Source: Rhodamnia argentea (lineage: Eukaryota > Streptophyta > Magnoliopsida > Myrtales > Myrtaceae). Taken from it: a stretch of 64,000 nt of DNA. Shown here one piece after another: positions 1 through 13,037 of the stretch. The notes under the pieces were generated by a model, which was not told where the DNA came from, ran no database searches, and saw only the letters and a list, made by a program, of their open reading frames with translations. The translations under genes and the position numbers were made by a program. Positions within the stretch are counted from its first letter, which is position 1; every line of letters starts with the position of its first letter. The stretch is taken from NCBI RefSeq assembly GCF_020921035.1, contig NC_063150.1:30737826-30801825 (forward strand). Reading direction: 5' to 3'.

Positions 1-2836
1 TAATGCTAAACTCCTAGAGACTAGTCTATTCTTGTATATAAATTTCAGTAGATAACAATGGTTAGGGCTTAGAATAATGTTTTTTTAATTCTAGATTTTA
101 TGCATAGTAAGTACCTGCCTAGATGATGTTGCAAATTACGGTTGGCTACAGAATCAAATCGACAGTTTATTCTCATCCATTTCAACCCTAATACTTTGGT
201 TCTTCTTGCTACACTACTGTTGAGTTTAAATGATATCACAGATGAGGTTATTAATCAGGAGAACATGCTACATGCCTGTTTTAACATTCATCTCTGAACC
301 AGCATTCAAAAAGTTTTCTTACAGGAAAGGTAAAGAAACACTTTGCTAGTTCCCAGCAAGCTTCGTAAAGGGGCAGTAAACCCAAAAACTTATGCCTCAA
401 GTTCATGCAAGGGTTGCCCTTTTCGGTTCTTTTCTCACATCATCTCTCTCCTTCACTATATTAACAAAAAGGGCATGGGCCCAAGCGACGAAAAAAAATT
501 TATTTAATGCAAATGGAGGGACGAATCAAGTCACTTATTGTGAACACAACTTCAAATCCTTAAGATTGCTTGCTTCCAACTAAAGTAGAGATGCTTCATC
601 TCTTCCTCATAACTTCTTTAGATATCTTCAACTAATTCCCCCACATCCTAGAAAAGCATGACCAAATATTCTAGCAGACGACTTGAAGGAAAAGGCTGGT
701 AGAAGCAAAAAAGAAAATCTTTTACATGATGGAGCTTGATTTGCATAAATAGGATTAAGATTTCAATTAAAATGTCACATCTTTAGAGGCCAATATTCTA
801 ACGATTTGTCCCTGCAAATCATAAGATGGCCATAACTGTCCAATAATTGCATAAATCTGATTGCCTACAAGCAGCAAAACAGCACCAGTTCGAAAAAGGG
901 GAAAAAAAAATACTATGACATGATTCTTTGGATGAAATGAAGAAAAGAAACTCTCATAGGAGGATACCGAGTTGGATGCCAGATTCACCTATCGATGTGA
1001 ACACCTGTCCCTAATCAACATCACAATTCGTCTGCACATATCTCCGGATCAATCCTTCACCTCACTCCGTGGGCAAAACCCTCATAGCTTATTTTTGATT
1101 CATATGACCATGTTGACAAAGTAATAGCAAGACTCACAAAAAGAAGCTTACACAAGCAAATCGATTTCCAATACTTCATACCTAAGCATCACCATATAGT
1201 AGCTGATTCTTTCCGTGTCACAAACGGAACAACCAAAAAAAGACAATAAATCAATTTAAAAAGGATAGAGAAAAAAAGACACAGAGTTTGGTTGACAAGC
1301 GGAAAACACACTTCCAACCCTGAATCTGTCCTGGCCAGCATGAGGCATTATTAAGGGCAAGGCAATGAGGCATTGCCAATGTGAAACACAATAGTCAAAT
1401 TTGTATATTTATTAGCTTAGAAATGTTCTATTAACTTCTTCTCAATGCATACATTCAATTAACTTTCTCAGAAAAGGGTTTCCCAGCTTGCTGGAGTACT
1501 TTAAGTTCATTCACTCCCATAATTCCTCAGCAACGTACTACATGTAAAGTAATCAAACAGTCGTAGAACTTCCATGAATAAACAAATGGGGCAGCCAAAA
1601 AAATACCAAGAAAAAAAAAAAAAACTTGAGTTTATTAAAGAACAGATCCAAGACAACACATGTTCCGATCACCCGTAAAGGCTAAAATTTAAAATTTTCA
1701 ACGATGAATGTCAATGTGGGGCTCCATTGTTAAATTGACGACACTTCACTGATTTGAGCTTCCATTCCACCATTATCTCTCGAACCAACCAACAACCACA
1801 AATGAGGGGAGAGAGGGAGAACCCAACTCGTCTTCTTAAACAATGAACCTCGGAAGACCAAAAAAAAAAAAGAGTAGGAACCCGACACCACTTCTGGAAC
1901 AACAAACATCGGCAGACGAAAAAAAAAAAATCAAAACTTGTCCGAATTAGCGGACAACAAGCAATCCGTACGTACCATCAGAGAAAGAGGGAGAGATGCT
2001 GACCTTTCTCCCTCGTTTCACTGTCAAAGGCGCACGATTCTGGTTCGGGGCTGGCGTGAGGGACCCAATAGTTCCTATCCGCTTTCCCTAGCTCTGCTTG
2101 TGGAGCTGAAGCGCAGGGAAATTGGCGGACCTGCGTCCCTCGCTCTCCATGGAAATTTTACTTCTTCGAACAAGATGGGCTTTGGGCCTCTGGCCCATTG
2201 ATTGATATGGGCTTTGAGAATTAGGCTTTGGGGAGTGGGCCTATGGAGAGGTGGTACTAATGATGGACAATCGGAACCGGTTTGGGCTGGCGGGCGGGTT
2301 CAAAAACCCGATCCACAAGGGTATGTTTTCCCCAAAAAGTTATAAAAAAAAAAAAAAAGGTGTAGGACGAGATGGAAATGGAACGGAAGAATGGAATGGA
2401 GTATAAGAGAATGAGCTCTCATTTCTATGTTGGATCATGACGGAAATCACCATTCAGTTCCATGCTCAAGGCATAGACGTGCTAATACTCGGCCGAGAAT
2501 CTAATCATTGAACGTGTCGAATAAAGTATCCCGCCTGAAAATCCCTATTCATATTCTTTCGCGAGCTTGGGAAAACGTTGAAATTTCCTTGTATGGAATA
2601 ACCGGGTTTGAGTGAGACTAACCAGGCAGGTGCAGCCGAAGAAAGAAAGCCGATTGCCCAAAGGCATTGATTTGTCTTTTGATTTCCCTAGGATAAACAC
2701 AAATTTCCCAATAGGATGCGAGACAAGATCATTCAAGAAGAAGCTTAGTTGTTTAGTTTGGCGAACATGGTCTTGAATTTTAGTATATTTATCTTGATTT
2801 GTTTGCCTATTTTGAAATTATCTTAGGCATTACTTT
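1..2836. other. Intergenic, no gene recognised
   Basis: I find no protein family here. Open frames are short, lack recognisable domains and sit in A/T-rich sequence with poly-A runs (around 1610 and 1860-1930). The stretch at about 1930-2200 is less A/T-rich and could be the first exon or 5' leader of a gene reading left out of the window, but no coding exon can be assigned. A GGAACCGG/CCGGTT-type transposon remnant may lie near 2260-2330. Confidence 0.4.
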
Positions 2837-3283
2837 GAGAAAATTACCAAAAAAAGCTCTAAACCTGTTGTAATTGTGTCAATTGAGTCTTAAACCTTTT
2901 ACATTTATGCTAATTTAGCCCATCCAGCCAATTTTGACTAGAAATTGGTGATGTGGTTGGGTCGGCGCTAATGCAGATAATTTTTTAATAATTTTTAACA
3001 TTTTTTTTGAATATTTATGTATTTTTTCATAATTTTTTTCTTTTTTTTTTTGGTTAGTGCCGCCGACCATTGGGCGAGGGCTCATGAACCTCGCCTAGTG
3101 GCCAGCGGAGGTCGACGTGCCTCCCGCCGGCCCTAACAAAAAAAAAGATTGGAAAAAAATTATAAAAAATTTGTCCATGTCGGCGTAGGTAGCGTTACGT
3201 CGGTAATTTCTTGCTAAAATTTGCCCGATAGATTGAATTGACACGATTATAATAGGTTTAAGTTTTTTTGTGGTAATTTCTCG
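2837..3283. repeat. Mutator-like MITE, copy A
   Basis: Non-autonomous element with inverted ends. The left end GAGAAAATTACC is followed by A-rich sequence and two 'TAAACC' motifs. The right end is the mirror image, finishing GGTAATTTCTC. The centre (3055-3135) is a GC-rich core of GGCGAGG/CCTCGCC type. The same ends occur at 37466 and at 48522-49212, where a 9-bp target duplication identifies the family as Mutator-like. No coding capacity. Confidence 0.6.
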
Positions 3284-3574
3284 TGAGTTATTTATGTTTT
3301 GTCTTGGAATAATAGGCTAACACCATGGTCATATTCTCCATCACAATGATTGCCCCACAAATTCATTCCATATTTCCAGAGACTTGCAATTAATCAAAGT
3401 AGGCGATCAAGAAATTGGGGATTATTCCTAAGAAATTGAACTCTTGATGAAGGAAAGTTTGGCTTTCCATATCTTATCGAGGGATTCTGGCGGTGGAAAA
3501 AGTTGGCGTTTTAGACTTGGACCCTCCAAGGAAACTCATGTTGAAAGCCTTGACTTTGGAGTCAGTCTCCCTAC

Positions 3575-3766
3575 CGTGTTGACGAAAGTTAGAATGTTGC
3601 GAAGGACAAATCTTTAGGTGATCGAGCACCAACTCTTCATAATTTCTTGTTGAGAAATGTTTCCCGACAGATATCGTGTTGACGAAAGTTAGAATATTAC
3701 GAAGGACAAATCTTTAGGTAATCGAGCACCAACTCTTCATAATTTCTTGTTGAGAAATGTTTTCTT
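3575..3766. repeat. Two-copy direct tandem repeat, period 100 bp
   Basis: The stretch starting CGTGTTGACGAAAGTTAGAA at 3575 is repeated at 3675 with only a few substitutions over about 90 bp, both copies ending near GAGAAATGTTT. This is a recent local duplication with no coding content. Confidence 0.85.
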
Positions 3767-4212
3767 GACAATCTTGTGAGGCACGGTACAATCTCAACCG
3801 TAAATCCACACACAATATCAAAGCGTGTTTTGCATAAAGTACTCATTAATTAGGAGATCGTGTAGTAAAAAATAACCGATAGTCTTGTTATATTGTCGAC
3901 CTGGCAGCTTTCTTTCTTGTTTTTGTTTGAAATTAATTTGTCCTTTTGACGTCAGGTAGATTCTAACTTTCACTATGTTCATCTCTCTCTCGAAATCTAA
4001 AAAGTGGGATGGATTTTCCAATCGTGGAGAATTGTTTGTTGTATGTTCAGGAGAGACGAACCATCTTCTTGGGGATTTAACAGTTTCTTAAAAACTAGCT
4101 TCAAGTACATGGATTCGATCTAGGATATATTGTTGGATGGCATAGGTTGATTGACAAACTAAAAGGACAGAGAAAACCCTAGTCCACAATCGCTTTCAGT
4201 AAGATACCACAT

Positions 4213-4436
4213 CAAGTTAAGGCCAAGGTTTCGTTTATTTCGTAGAAAATAAATTACTTCAAAAATAGTTTCCTCAAAATGATCAGTCATATTGCTCACA
4301 AAAACGTTCATTCATGATTCATGAAAAAATTTGTACATGAATTGTTGTCGATAACGAGAACGTGTTTCATCGACTAATTATTTTAAGCAATACAAGCGAT
4401 TAATTTTAGGAAAATATTCTCGAAGTTATTCATTTT
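4213..4436. repeat. Interspersed repeat family R1 (several copies)
   Basis: An A/T-rich repeat of about 220-300 bp containing the phrases 'GTTTATTTCG', 'AAATTGTTATCGA' and 'ATTATTTTAAGCGAT'. Recognisable relatives lie near 8640-8935, 13300-13485, 19620-19905, 36050-36335, 44300-44820, 49985-50225 and 52440-52685. I see no coding capacity and no clear terminal structure, so the class is unassigned. Confidence 0.55.
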
Positions 4437-4976
4437 TCGTCAAATGAACAGAGGCCTTAAGCATCGAGATTTCTTTGTGCATCTTCACATGACTCATAGC
4501 TAGCCAGGCCACTGTATTCCCACCCCACATAAAGAAAAACAACTTTTGGGGTTTTGTATATATATATATATATAGGCAAAGTGCCATAAATGGCATGTAA
4601 CAAACCATGTGAACCAGTCACCTACCAAGGTGTTCCTTCTGTTTTTTGCATACAATGAACATGAAAACTGAAAGGGCTGGTGAGAGTATAGTGAGAGAGT
4701 GGCTGGAAGCAGATAATGATCATTCATCATCATGTGAAAAGGAGACTGAAAAGAAGAGAGGTATGTGAGAGAGTCTCTGCAGTCCAATCCAAGCTTCCAG
4801 ACAAAAGGAAGTGCAGGCAAAACCCCAGCAAACCCCCATGCAGGAGAGTCAACCCAAGCTTCAGTTTCAAATCTGGTGCTCAAGTGCTCTTCCCTTTGCA
4901 GTAATTCCAACCCACAAGCGTTGATCTCACAGACCAACCCACCAACACAAACAGAAACACACACCATTCTAACACT

Positions 4977-5021
<45 letters not shown>

Positions 5022-6349
5022 CAGACATAATTGAGAACAATCTATCTGTGAAGATATTACAGAGAGAGTCTACTGCAACTTCTTTTCTAGTGCTGCAAAA
5101 AGAAACTCAAACAAAGATGCAGAAACAGTTGGCAAGTTTGAAAATATTGTGGAAGGGGCCAATCAATCTATGGACTCTTTTATGAGAACAGCATTTGTAT
5201 AGTTAATATGACCTCTCTACATTATTAACTGTGCCGTAATGAGGGACACTGAACCCATATTGAGATCTATTAGAGAAGTTAAGAAAGTGCGTGGAAGAAT
5301 TTGGTGAAAATGATAGTTCACTTATAGTCAAGAGTTTGACTTTTCGAATTTTATTACGCATAAACTAAATCATTTTCTTGCTGCTTTAACCTATGAATTG
5401 TACAGTACCCACCACAGTGTGGTAGCAAAAATGAACATATCAAGCAACATAAGATGTATAATGCGCTTGAATATCTTGCATTTGACCCTAGAAAATTCTC
5501 CTCCTCCTTTTCCTCGTTTCTTTTTCGCCTTCGCTTGTGATAAAGTATCGATCATGATAAGAAAAAGGACTGATGTAAGCCTAAGGTACATAAGCTATAC
5601 AGTATGTCTTTCTTCACCATTCACTTCCATTACCGTCTATATGAGTAGTTTCGAAATTAGAAAAAGCAAAATTTAGCTAATGGTTCTTGTAGTTTTCTTC
5701 CGTGTTTGTTTTTGCTAGTTCATCTCATTGAAATATTGTTCCCTTCTTATTTTCCTTTTGGATACGTGACCCCACGCATACAGACATTGACGGGCTTGCG
5801 TGGATGAGAAAGTCGTGGACACACACCAAATTCTTGTTCCATGAAAGCTTTGCAATCGATGTCGCGCCTAATTAGGTGATTTAACCGATACGATGAACTT
5901 TTCTTTCCCTTTTTTGGAAGGAAACTTCACACACACCGAGTGTTTTTTTTCTAGCCCAAAAGAGATGAGGAAGGGCAAACTGAACGTCCAATTGCAGCAC
6001 GGTTAAGAATCCGCATCTACTGTGGAATGTGCAGAATTAGGATTGTGGAGAGGTCGTATGCTCAGCACTACTAGCAATCCACACCATTAACAAACCAAGA
6101 AACATGCACTGCTACACCACCGCCACTGCATCCAGATATATTAGCCCGTATCCATATGCCACCGCCACCGCCACCGGTCATTCCTTACATCAAGTTGTAA
6201 TATTCTACCAGATCTATAAAGGTATACAATCCAAACAGACCAAACGGATTTTGTTTTCTTTCTCCTTCCAATTCTTGGTCTGGCCGTGAAAACAATTCGC
6301 TGTTCCTCGTGATAGTTGACTTGTTCAAGTTTCTTAAATCTTGTTATAC

Positions 6350-6402
<53 letters not shown>

Positions 6403-6607
6403 GGTCCAAGTTTACTCAATTGAAGCATCAGTAAATATACAGCAAGTCTATATTGGAGGCATTACAAGGATAGGACGACTCGTAATGAATTTAGCGTTCG
6501 GATCCATCAATCTGACTGTTACAGAGAAAAAAGAGAGAGAGTAAGAATTCTCCAACAAAGAAGAAGTAGAAGATGGTGATTAGTCCATGCCCTGCTGATG
6601 TAATATC
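4437..6607. other. Intergenic with GA microsatellites
   Basis: Perfect GA runs lie at 4981-5017 and 6352-6400. The first follows a TA repeat (about 4557-4574) and C/A-rich sequence that looks like an untranslated leader, so an unannotated plus-strand transcript could start here, but no coding exon follows. The minus-strand 159-codon frame across 4500-4979 is low-complexity and is not called. Confidence 0.4.
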
Positions 6608-7375
6608 TCAGCCACAATGAATTCTGTAACATTGTCGCAATTGATCGACAACTTCAACAAGATAATTGCAAACTTGTGCGAGCACTTCGCAGGAAAAAGT
6701 AGGACCTATAAAAAGGTTCGAAAAATTCACAACATCCATGAAAATCAGACATATACTTTGGAAAGGCATCATCTCAAATCTAGCTACACCAATCCCCAGA
6801 ACAATCTGCAAAACTTGTAAAACAAAAACCCTGAGAAGAAATCCTGCTATTTCATGATCTTCACGTATGTATACGAGTCGCGGCAACACAAAACTAATGG
6901 ATTTGATCATGTCAATTTATTATGGCCGTGCGATCAAGCGACATAGGCTTATACAGAGCCGGTTGGACACATATCGCCGCTTCTCTAGTTGGTAAGGAAG
7001 AAACCTTGTTGTCGCGCCTGACTTCAAAAGACCGCTGCATTCAAGACGAATGCGAAACCCTTTTTAAACACGCCGATATTCATTAGCCGAACCTGCAAAT
7101 TGCACATTTTGTGCATAATTTGTCCCATGGTAAGTGAGAAACAAGAAAACACAGTAAACTACACAAAAGAAAAGGCGAGAAAAGAGAAGGAGTGGATTAT
7201 TTGAGAATGTTGATAGTATGCAGTTGAGATTGACACATATCAAAATAGAAGACGAGGAAGTACAAGACCTTATCTCAAGAGGGGTCCTTGAAAATGTGAA
7301 CGGCCAGATCAATGCAAAGATCAGAGAAAAAGTAGTTTTTTTTTTCTTTTCTGGTACTGGGATATCTCATGCTTC

Positions 7376-7466
7376 CCAGCAACAGTTGAAACTGCCAGAT
7401 GATCTGACAGCTTCTTCCATTGAAGAAAAGCTCAGATCATGCTGGCAGCTTCAGCTATTAGTGGTG
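7376..7466 (-). ncRNA. MIR167: MIR167 precursor hairpin
   Basis: On the minus strand, 7453 down to 7432 reads TGAAGCTGCCAGCATGATCT plus GA, the canonical miR167 sequence. The opposite arm (7407-7388) reads TCAGATCATCTGGCAGTTTC, matching known miR167 star strands, with a 24-nt loop between. Mature RNA on the 5' arm and star on the 3' arm is the normal MIR167 arrangement. miR167 guides cleavage of ARF6/ARF8 auxin response factor mRNAs (established knowledge). A possible TATA-like TATTTAT on the minus strand near 7661-7668 would give a primary transcript running left. The gene is unrelated to the reductase array to its right. Confidence 0.93.
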
Positions 7467-10400
7467 CATGATGATGATGGTGATGATGAAGAGATGAACT
7501 GAAAGCAAAACCCTCTCTGCTCCAAGAACTCGTTTCTTCTGGGAATTGGATCTCTCCATGTACTTCTCTCTCCTTGTTTTCTTGGGAGGGTCTGTTTTTC
7601 TCAACTTGGGTACCCTATGTGAAGGCTGCTCATAGAGAAGAGAAGGTTTTCTGAGCGCCATAAATAGAGAGAGAAAGGGAGAGTTTTTCCTGCTTCAGAT
7701 CAATACACTTTTACTAGTTCCACGACTCTCTCTCTCTCTTCACTTTTGTCCCCATGTGACGACAGATATAGACGTCGATCTTGTTCTGTTTTTTTCTTTG
7801 GAAAATTAGGATAAAAAATGCATAAAGACGGTGAGAATTAGGACATGTAACGTTTGTCTTAATGACAAAGACTCATTAGACAGCAGTATATCCACCGGTA
7901 ACGTTGGAGCCGATTTCATCGCATTTTCAATTTGTGCTCTCGACACCTGTTTTTTTGCAAGATCAAGAGTATTTCGAATGCACACAGGACAAATTTTTTG
8001 AAGGTGTTAATTGTCCAGCACATTACGAAAGTTGGAACACCCGTTTTGATGGCCCTATTTTGTACAGAGGGAAGTCCCACCAAATACCTGTGGAACTACT
8101 AATGCGATTTAAGAAGAGCGGGTAGCATCTGGAGATAGCAAAACGCTAGTGACAAGAAATTAAAATTTAAGTTTAGAGAGGGGGACAGCGAGAGCCTTGG
8201 GATATGGGAAAAGAAGAGAGAGGAGCAACTGTTGTTGTTGCTGTGGTCCAAAAGGAGACAAATTGAATAATGTCACGCCCACGCCACCACATGCAGGCAT
8301 TGGTTTTTGTTGAGAGTTGCTAAACTGCTGATTTGTGGAACTTTATGTCTTTTTTTTTTTTTCTTTAACTTTGCCTTTGATCTTCACACCTCTCTCTCTC
8401 TCTCTCTCTCTCAAGTTTGTATGTTTGGTAGGCATCAAATGTGTTGTCCAAAAAGAGCAAAACACAGAGCATTGGGGGGACCATTTGCATGCATTTCTTA
8501 GGAGGTAATGTACAAGGTTCACATAAAGAAAAAAAAATGCCAAAAAAGAAAGAAAAACTCTCTCTCGATCGAGACCAATGAGTGCATGTACTACAAGAGA
8601 TGAAAAGAGTCTGCAGGATAAATCACAAGTGAATGTTCAACGAAATTTAATCCGTAACTTTTTCGGGAAAATTGTTTTCCAACCTTATGATGTATGGATG
8701 GTGAAAAATTAATCGATCTACGAAAAATATTCTCTATGGACTGAATATAATAAGCTTAGAAAATTTTTTGGGGGGGAGGAAATCATTTCCCCTTCTACTA
8801 AGAAAGAAATCATCCTCCTTAGACCACCAAACAAATGAAAACTAATCATTTTCCTTGGAAATTGTTTTCATTCGTCATGGAGTTTTCAAGAAAACAAACG
8901 CATCATAAGTAAATCGTTTTCAAGCAATCAATAACTACACGTCGCGTCGCTGTTGGTAGTCAAATTCGTCAGCTAGTCTCCTCTTCAATCTCCCTCTCTT
9001 TTATACGAGGTGTATGATTCAGGAAAGTTTAGGGTCCTTGAGCATTTAGGTTTCACTATCTTAGTCGACTAGGATGGTGCAAGAAACCACGTGGACCATT
9101 CACGAGCCTTCACTTTCCCACTGCTGTAATCGAAAACCCTAGATCCCCGCTTCCTGAATGGCAAATCCCACAAGAGAAAAATAGCCATCATGCGCTTGTA
9201 ATTTGATAGGTGAAAAGGAAGTTCTTTCGATTGGTTCTAATCATGCAATTAAAGCAAAAAAAAAATAAAAATAAAAATCTCCTTTCCAAGGCCAACACCC
9301 GGTGGATTAGAGTGGTTTTCCATGAGAGCTTTACTAGCTTGCAAAAACAGAAGGGGAGTGGCCCCAAAGAACAAGTCGACGCGTAGCACTTTGGACAGAT
9401 TGGTGTAGTCTTTAGTTGATAGTTACATGTTGTTTTTCTTGTGTTATTCTAAGTATGAACTAACCGAGTGACCAATCCGATTCCAGAGATGCAAATGCGT
9501 ATGGCCTTTAGTTTAATCCACATGCCTTGACTAAATTTTTTTTTTTTTGGCCAACTTTTCTTGCTTGCCAATGTGCATTCCTCAAGTGGCGAAGCGCCGT
9601 TGGCCCGACGGTTTGAGTCGGTGATTAGATTCAAGCCGTGATTGGGAGCCGGATGGGCACGTCTTCATCAAGCGAAGGCCAAAACGGAGCACCCTTTTGG
9701 CCACTAAATATTCCTCACTCGAATGCCAAACAAGTTAAGGCCCCAAAAGTCCATCGATTCTCGAGCAAAAGCCAAGCTAAAGTAGCTAGTGACTCTTTGT
9801 TTTATGCTTCTAGAAAAGGAATATTCGAGCTTCAGCGATCTATCTCGAGGGCTCAGTCTATCGGGAGACGACCGGTTGTCTACCATGAGATTGTCTATCG
9901 AGAGAGACCGAACCTCAGAGATTCTGTCCTCCAACCCGATCGATTGTTCCATCCGCCAACTACTCTTATAGACCGTGTTTGCTGAGGAGTATGCCTGGTG
10001 TATAATTTCTCGATAGCTTATAGGACAAATGATTCTCTAAATGAAGAGATATAAAAATGAAAGCAACATTTAACTCTTTCCCTAATTGTGATAGTATTTG
10101 CTGACAAGCAACCCCAATAATGTTATAAGACAGTAAACAAATAGCCAACGCAAGTGAAACAAATAAGCGACAATTTGGGGAAAAAAAAAACTCTTTTCCA
10201 AGATATTTGTGTTCTATATTATTATCTCTTGACCTACTTATAGAATTTAAATTGTGAAGTTGAGGCAGTATTGTCCTCGAAAAAAAGTACTCTTTTCTTT
10301 TTCCAAAGGTGAATAGAAAACTCAAAATGTATAATGTTACATGCTTTTACAAAAGGTGTCTTCTTTATCTGAGTCAAGTTCCCCAGGTCCACTGCTTATC

Positions 10401-11059
10401 CATGGGGGGGGGGATATATGATTAAGACATAATCCACATTAATATTAGCTAGGTTGCCTCTTCTCCATCATGTCTCATAATGTAGAATGAACCAATCGCG
10501 TGCCGCCACGTCAACGGGCGCTCAATAATTGGTGCCATGTGTCCCAATTGGCATTGGTCACTTTAGATTGGATTTTCATATCAAAGTGAGCCTCGGAACT
10601 CAATCAAGTAATGGCCAGCTTTTGCATTATATACCAACCCACAAAAAACAAAGCTATTAATAGATGCTAAGTGAGCCGGTAATGGACATTTGAGGGAGCC
10701 ATTTGCCCAAATCCCATGGACTTGGAAGAAATTTTGGTGACCGAGTGGAGATCATCCTGGCCCATTCAAGCCCACATAAATTATGGCTAGGTGGGTCTTT
10801 TTTAGAAAGTCACAGAAGCCAATAGGTGGGCCGGGCAGCACACGAGAAATAAACCGGAGTATCGAACTCTAATATCACGTTAGAATGTTCAATCCAAAAG
10901 AGTATGAAAATTAGGTGAAAGGAGACTCCGGGTGCATTTTGGGAGAGCATTTGGTAAAAGTTTTTGCGTAAATGCAAATGACATTAGACCAACGAGCTTC
11001 ACGTGATGAAAATAAAAATCACTGCGCTCGAGACGTGACATATTGGGGGACGCAACCAG
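7467..11059. other. Intergenic, repeats only
   Basis: Holds CT tracts (about 7725-7740, 8391-8412), an R1 repeat near 8640-8935, a nine-G run near 10405 and A/T-rich sequence. The 115-codon plus frame at 9638-9985 has a minus-strand frame of similar length across it and no recognised domain, so it is not called as a gene. Confidence 0.4.
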
Positions 11060-11254
11060 CAATTGAACCCAGTAGAGCTCTTGCGCATCTGCTTTCGTGA
11101 AGAGGGGTCAATGGTCAATGGCATGTTGACTGGTAATCATATGGAGTTTCCTTTCTTCATCCTTGTCACCCAAACTCCTATAAATATGGATGAAGCTCGA
11201 CGATGACGAAACCAGAAAATACAGCAAGTAGCGACTTCGAGATATCATCCGAAA
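11060..11254 (+). promoter_or_regulatory. AKR1 promoter and 5' leader
   Basis: TATAAATA at 11179-11186 lies 69 bp before the start codon, the same spacing as in AKR9. The box GCGCATCTGCTT at 11083-11094 recurs in the same orientation relative to several array promoters (AKR8 39755, AKR9 52250-52261 on minus, AKR10 53435). An imperfect TGACATATTGG..GACGC stretch near 11035-11053 may be a decayed TGACG pair. Confidence 0.65.
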
Positions 11255-13037
11255 ATGGCCGGGGTTCGGATTCCGCGAGTGAAACTCGGTGCGCAGGGTC
11301 TTGAGGTTTGCATTCGAAACTACTTCTTCCTTGGTCATGCTTTAATGGTGCACGAAGGAGGTGGAGGTTTTATCGCATCGTTTCATTGTTTGTGGTTGAT
11401 TATCCTCTCGTGGATTTGTATAAGCTGCCTAATGCTAAAATGTAAGAGCTTTCGTTTCTTCTTCTTCTTCTTCTTCTTCTTCTTCTTCTGTTTTGGAACA
11501 ATTGCAGGTTTCGAAGTTGGGTTTTGGCTGCATGGGACTCACCGGTATTCACAATGATCCGGTCCCGGAGGAAGCCGGCATAGCCATCATCACCGATGCG
11601 TTTGCCAAGGGGATAACATTCTTCGACACGTCGGATATATATGGACCCAAAATCAATGAAATTCTTGTCGGAAAGGTAATGTGAAGAAACCGCAACACAC
11701 AAAACTGGTAATGTAGTCTTTTAGCTGATAAATTTTACTTGCTTAATACAAAAACTTTGTCATCTTGTAAGCGCAGGCATTGAAGAAGTTGCCCCGGGAG
11801 GAGGTACAGTTAGCCACCAAATTCGGTATCGTGAAAATCGAAGCGGACAATGTTGTGATCAAGGGGACGCCTGAATATGTACGCTCGTGCTGCGAGTCGA
11901 GCCTCGAGCGCCTCGGTGTCCAATACATTGACCTCTACTACGTGCATCGGATTGACACATCTGTCCCCATAGAGGAAACGGTGAGTTCGTTTAGCAGCTC
12001 TTCCTGTTTGTGGATAATTACCGATGCGCGAAACGGGCTTTAGCCATCAGAAATTAACAAAACCAAAACGGTTTCGAAAAACCACAGATGGGGGAACTGA
12101 AGAAGTTGGCGGAAGAGGGAAAAGTGAAGTACATCGGCTTGTCGGAGGCTAGCCCCGACACCATACGGAGAGCGCACGTGGTTCATCCCATGACGGCCTT
12201 ACAGATGGAGTGGTCGCTCTGGACTCGCGACATCGAGCAAGAGATCGTCCCGCTCTGCAGGTACATTGCTGTTCACAGCCATCCTAGAAGGACTTCGAAT
12301 CCTTTGCGAAGTTGGTCTCCGAAAAAGAGTCTTTTCGCTTTGCACGTTGTTTTCTTCTAACCTTTTGGCCTGCCTCTCGAAATTTTCAGGGAGCTCGGAA
12401 TCGGCATCGTTCCATATAGCCCTCTCGGCCGTGGGTTCTTCGGCGGCAGGGGAGTCACAGCCACTGTGCCTGCAAATAGTTTTCTGGTATGTTAATAGTT
12501 AAACGGACTCTTCTTTCTTAAAAAGTTTTAGACTCATACATGCAAGATGGTCCAAAAGCTTCTTCACTAATGATCGCTAAACTTTCCCCTCATTTCTCAG
12601 GAAAGACATCCCAGGTTTCAAGCAGAGACCCTGGACAAGAACAAGATTCTTTACTTCCGAATCGAGAAGTTAGCAAAAAAGCACAATTGCACCCCTATAC
12701 AGCTCGCACTCGCATGGGTTCTCCATCAAGGAGATGATGTTGCGCCTATCCCTGGTGAGAATCTAATCTTCACGACATTCATTAGCAGAGACAACTTGGA
12801 ATTGGAATTTCTGTTGTGACTTCATGCGGTTTTCCCGCAGGTACGACGAAGATTAAGAACCTGGATGATAACATTGGTTCCTTGGGAGTGAAGCTTACGG
12901 AGGACGACGTGAAAGAGATCTCGGACGCTGTACCGACCGATGACGTCGCCGGCGACAAGATCAACGAGCACTTTGTTCGCTGCTCGTGGAAGTACGCAAA
13001 CACGCCCCCGAGAGACGGGAAATCGTCGGCTTACTAG
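11255..13037 (+). CDS. AKR1: AKR13-type aldo-keto reductase, 347 aa, intact
   Basis: Seven exons: 11255-11305, 11508-11675, 11777-11980, 12088-12260, 12390-12486, 12601-12754, 12841-13037. All junctions are GT-AG and the frame stays open. The family is NADPH-dependent and cytosolic, reducing aldehydes and ketones on a TIM barrel. Visible motifs: GFGCMGLTG (residues 22-30), FFDTSDIYG with Asp57 and Tyr62, TKFG with Lys88, YYVHRID with His130 (together the catalytic tetrad), [37 protein letters not shown] near the C-terminus (cofactor adenosine side). Length is typical of the family. Intron 1 carries a CTT repeat (11457-11489). AKR9, inverted 39 kb away, is its closest relative. The substrate cannot be read from the sequence. 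Confidence 0.93.

Noticed and set aside
4500..4979. 159-codon minus-strand frame, the longest in the left 10 kb
   Set aside because: Low-complexity sequence (Tyr-Ile repeats from a TA run, Ser/Leu/Phe-rich), no domain, and competing frames on the other strand; more like an untranslated leader.
9638..9985. 115-codon plus frame
   Set aside because: No recognisable family, overlapped by a minus-strand frame of similar quality, and no splice or promoter support.
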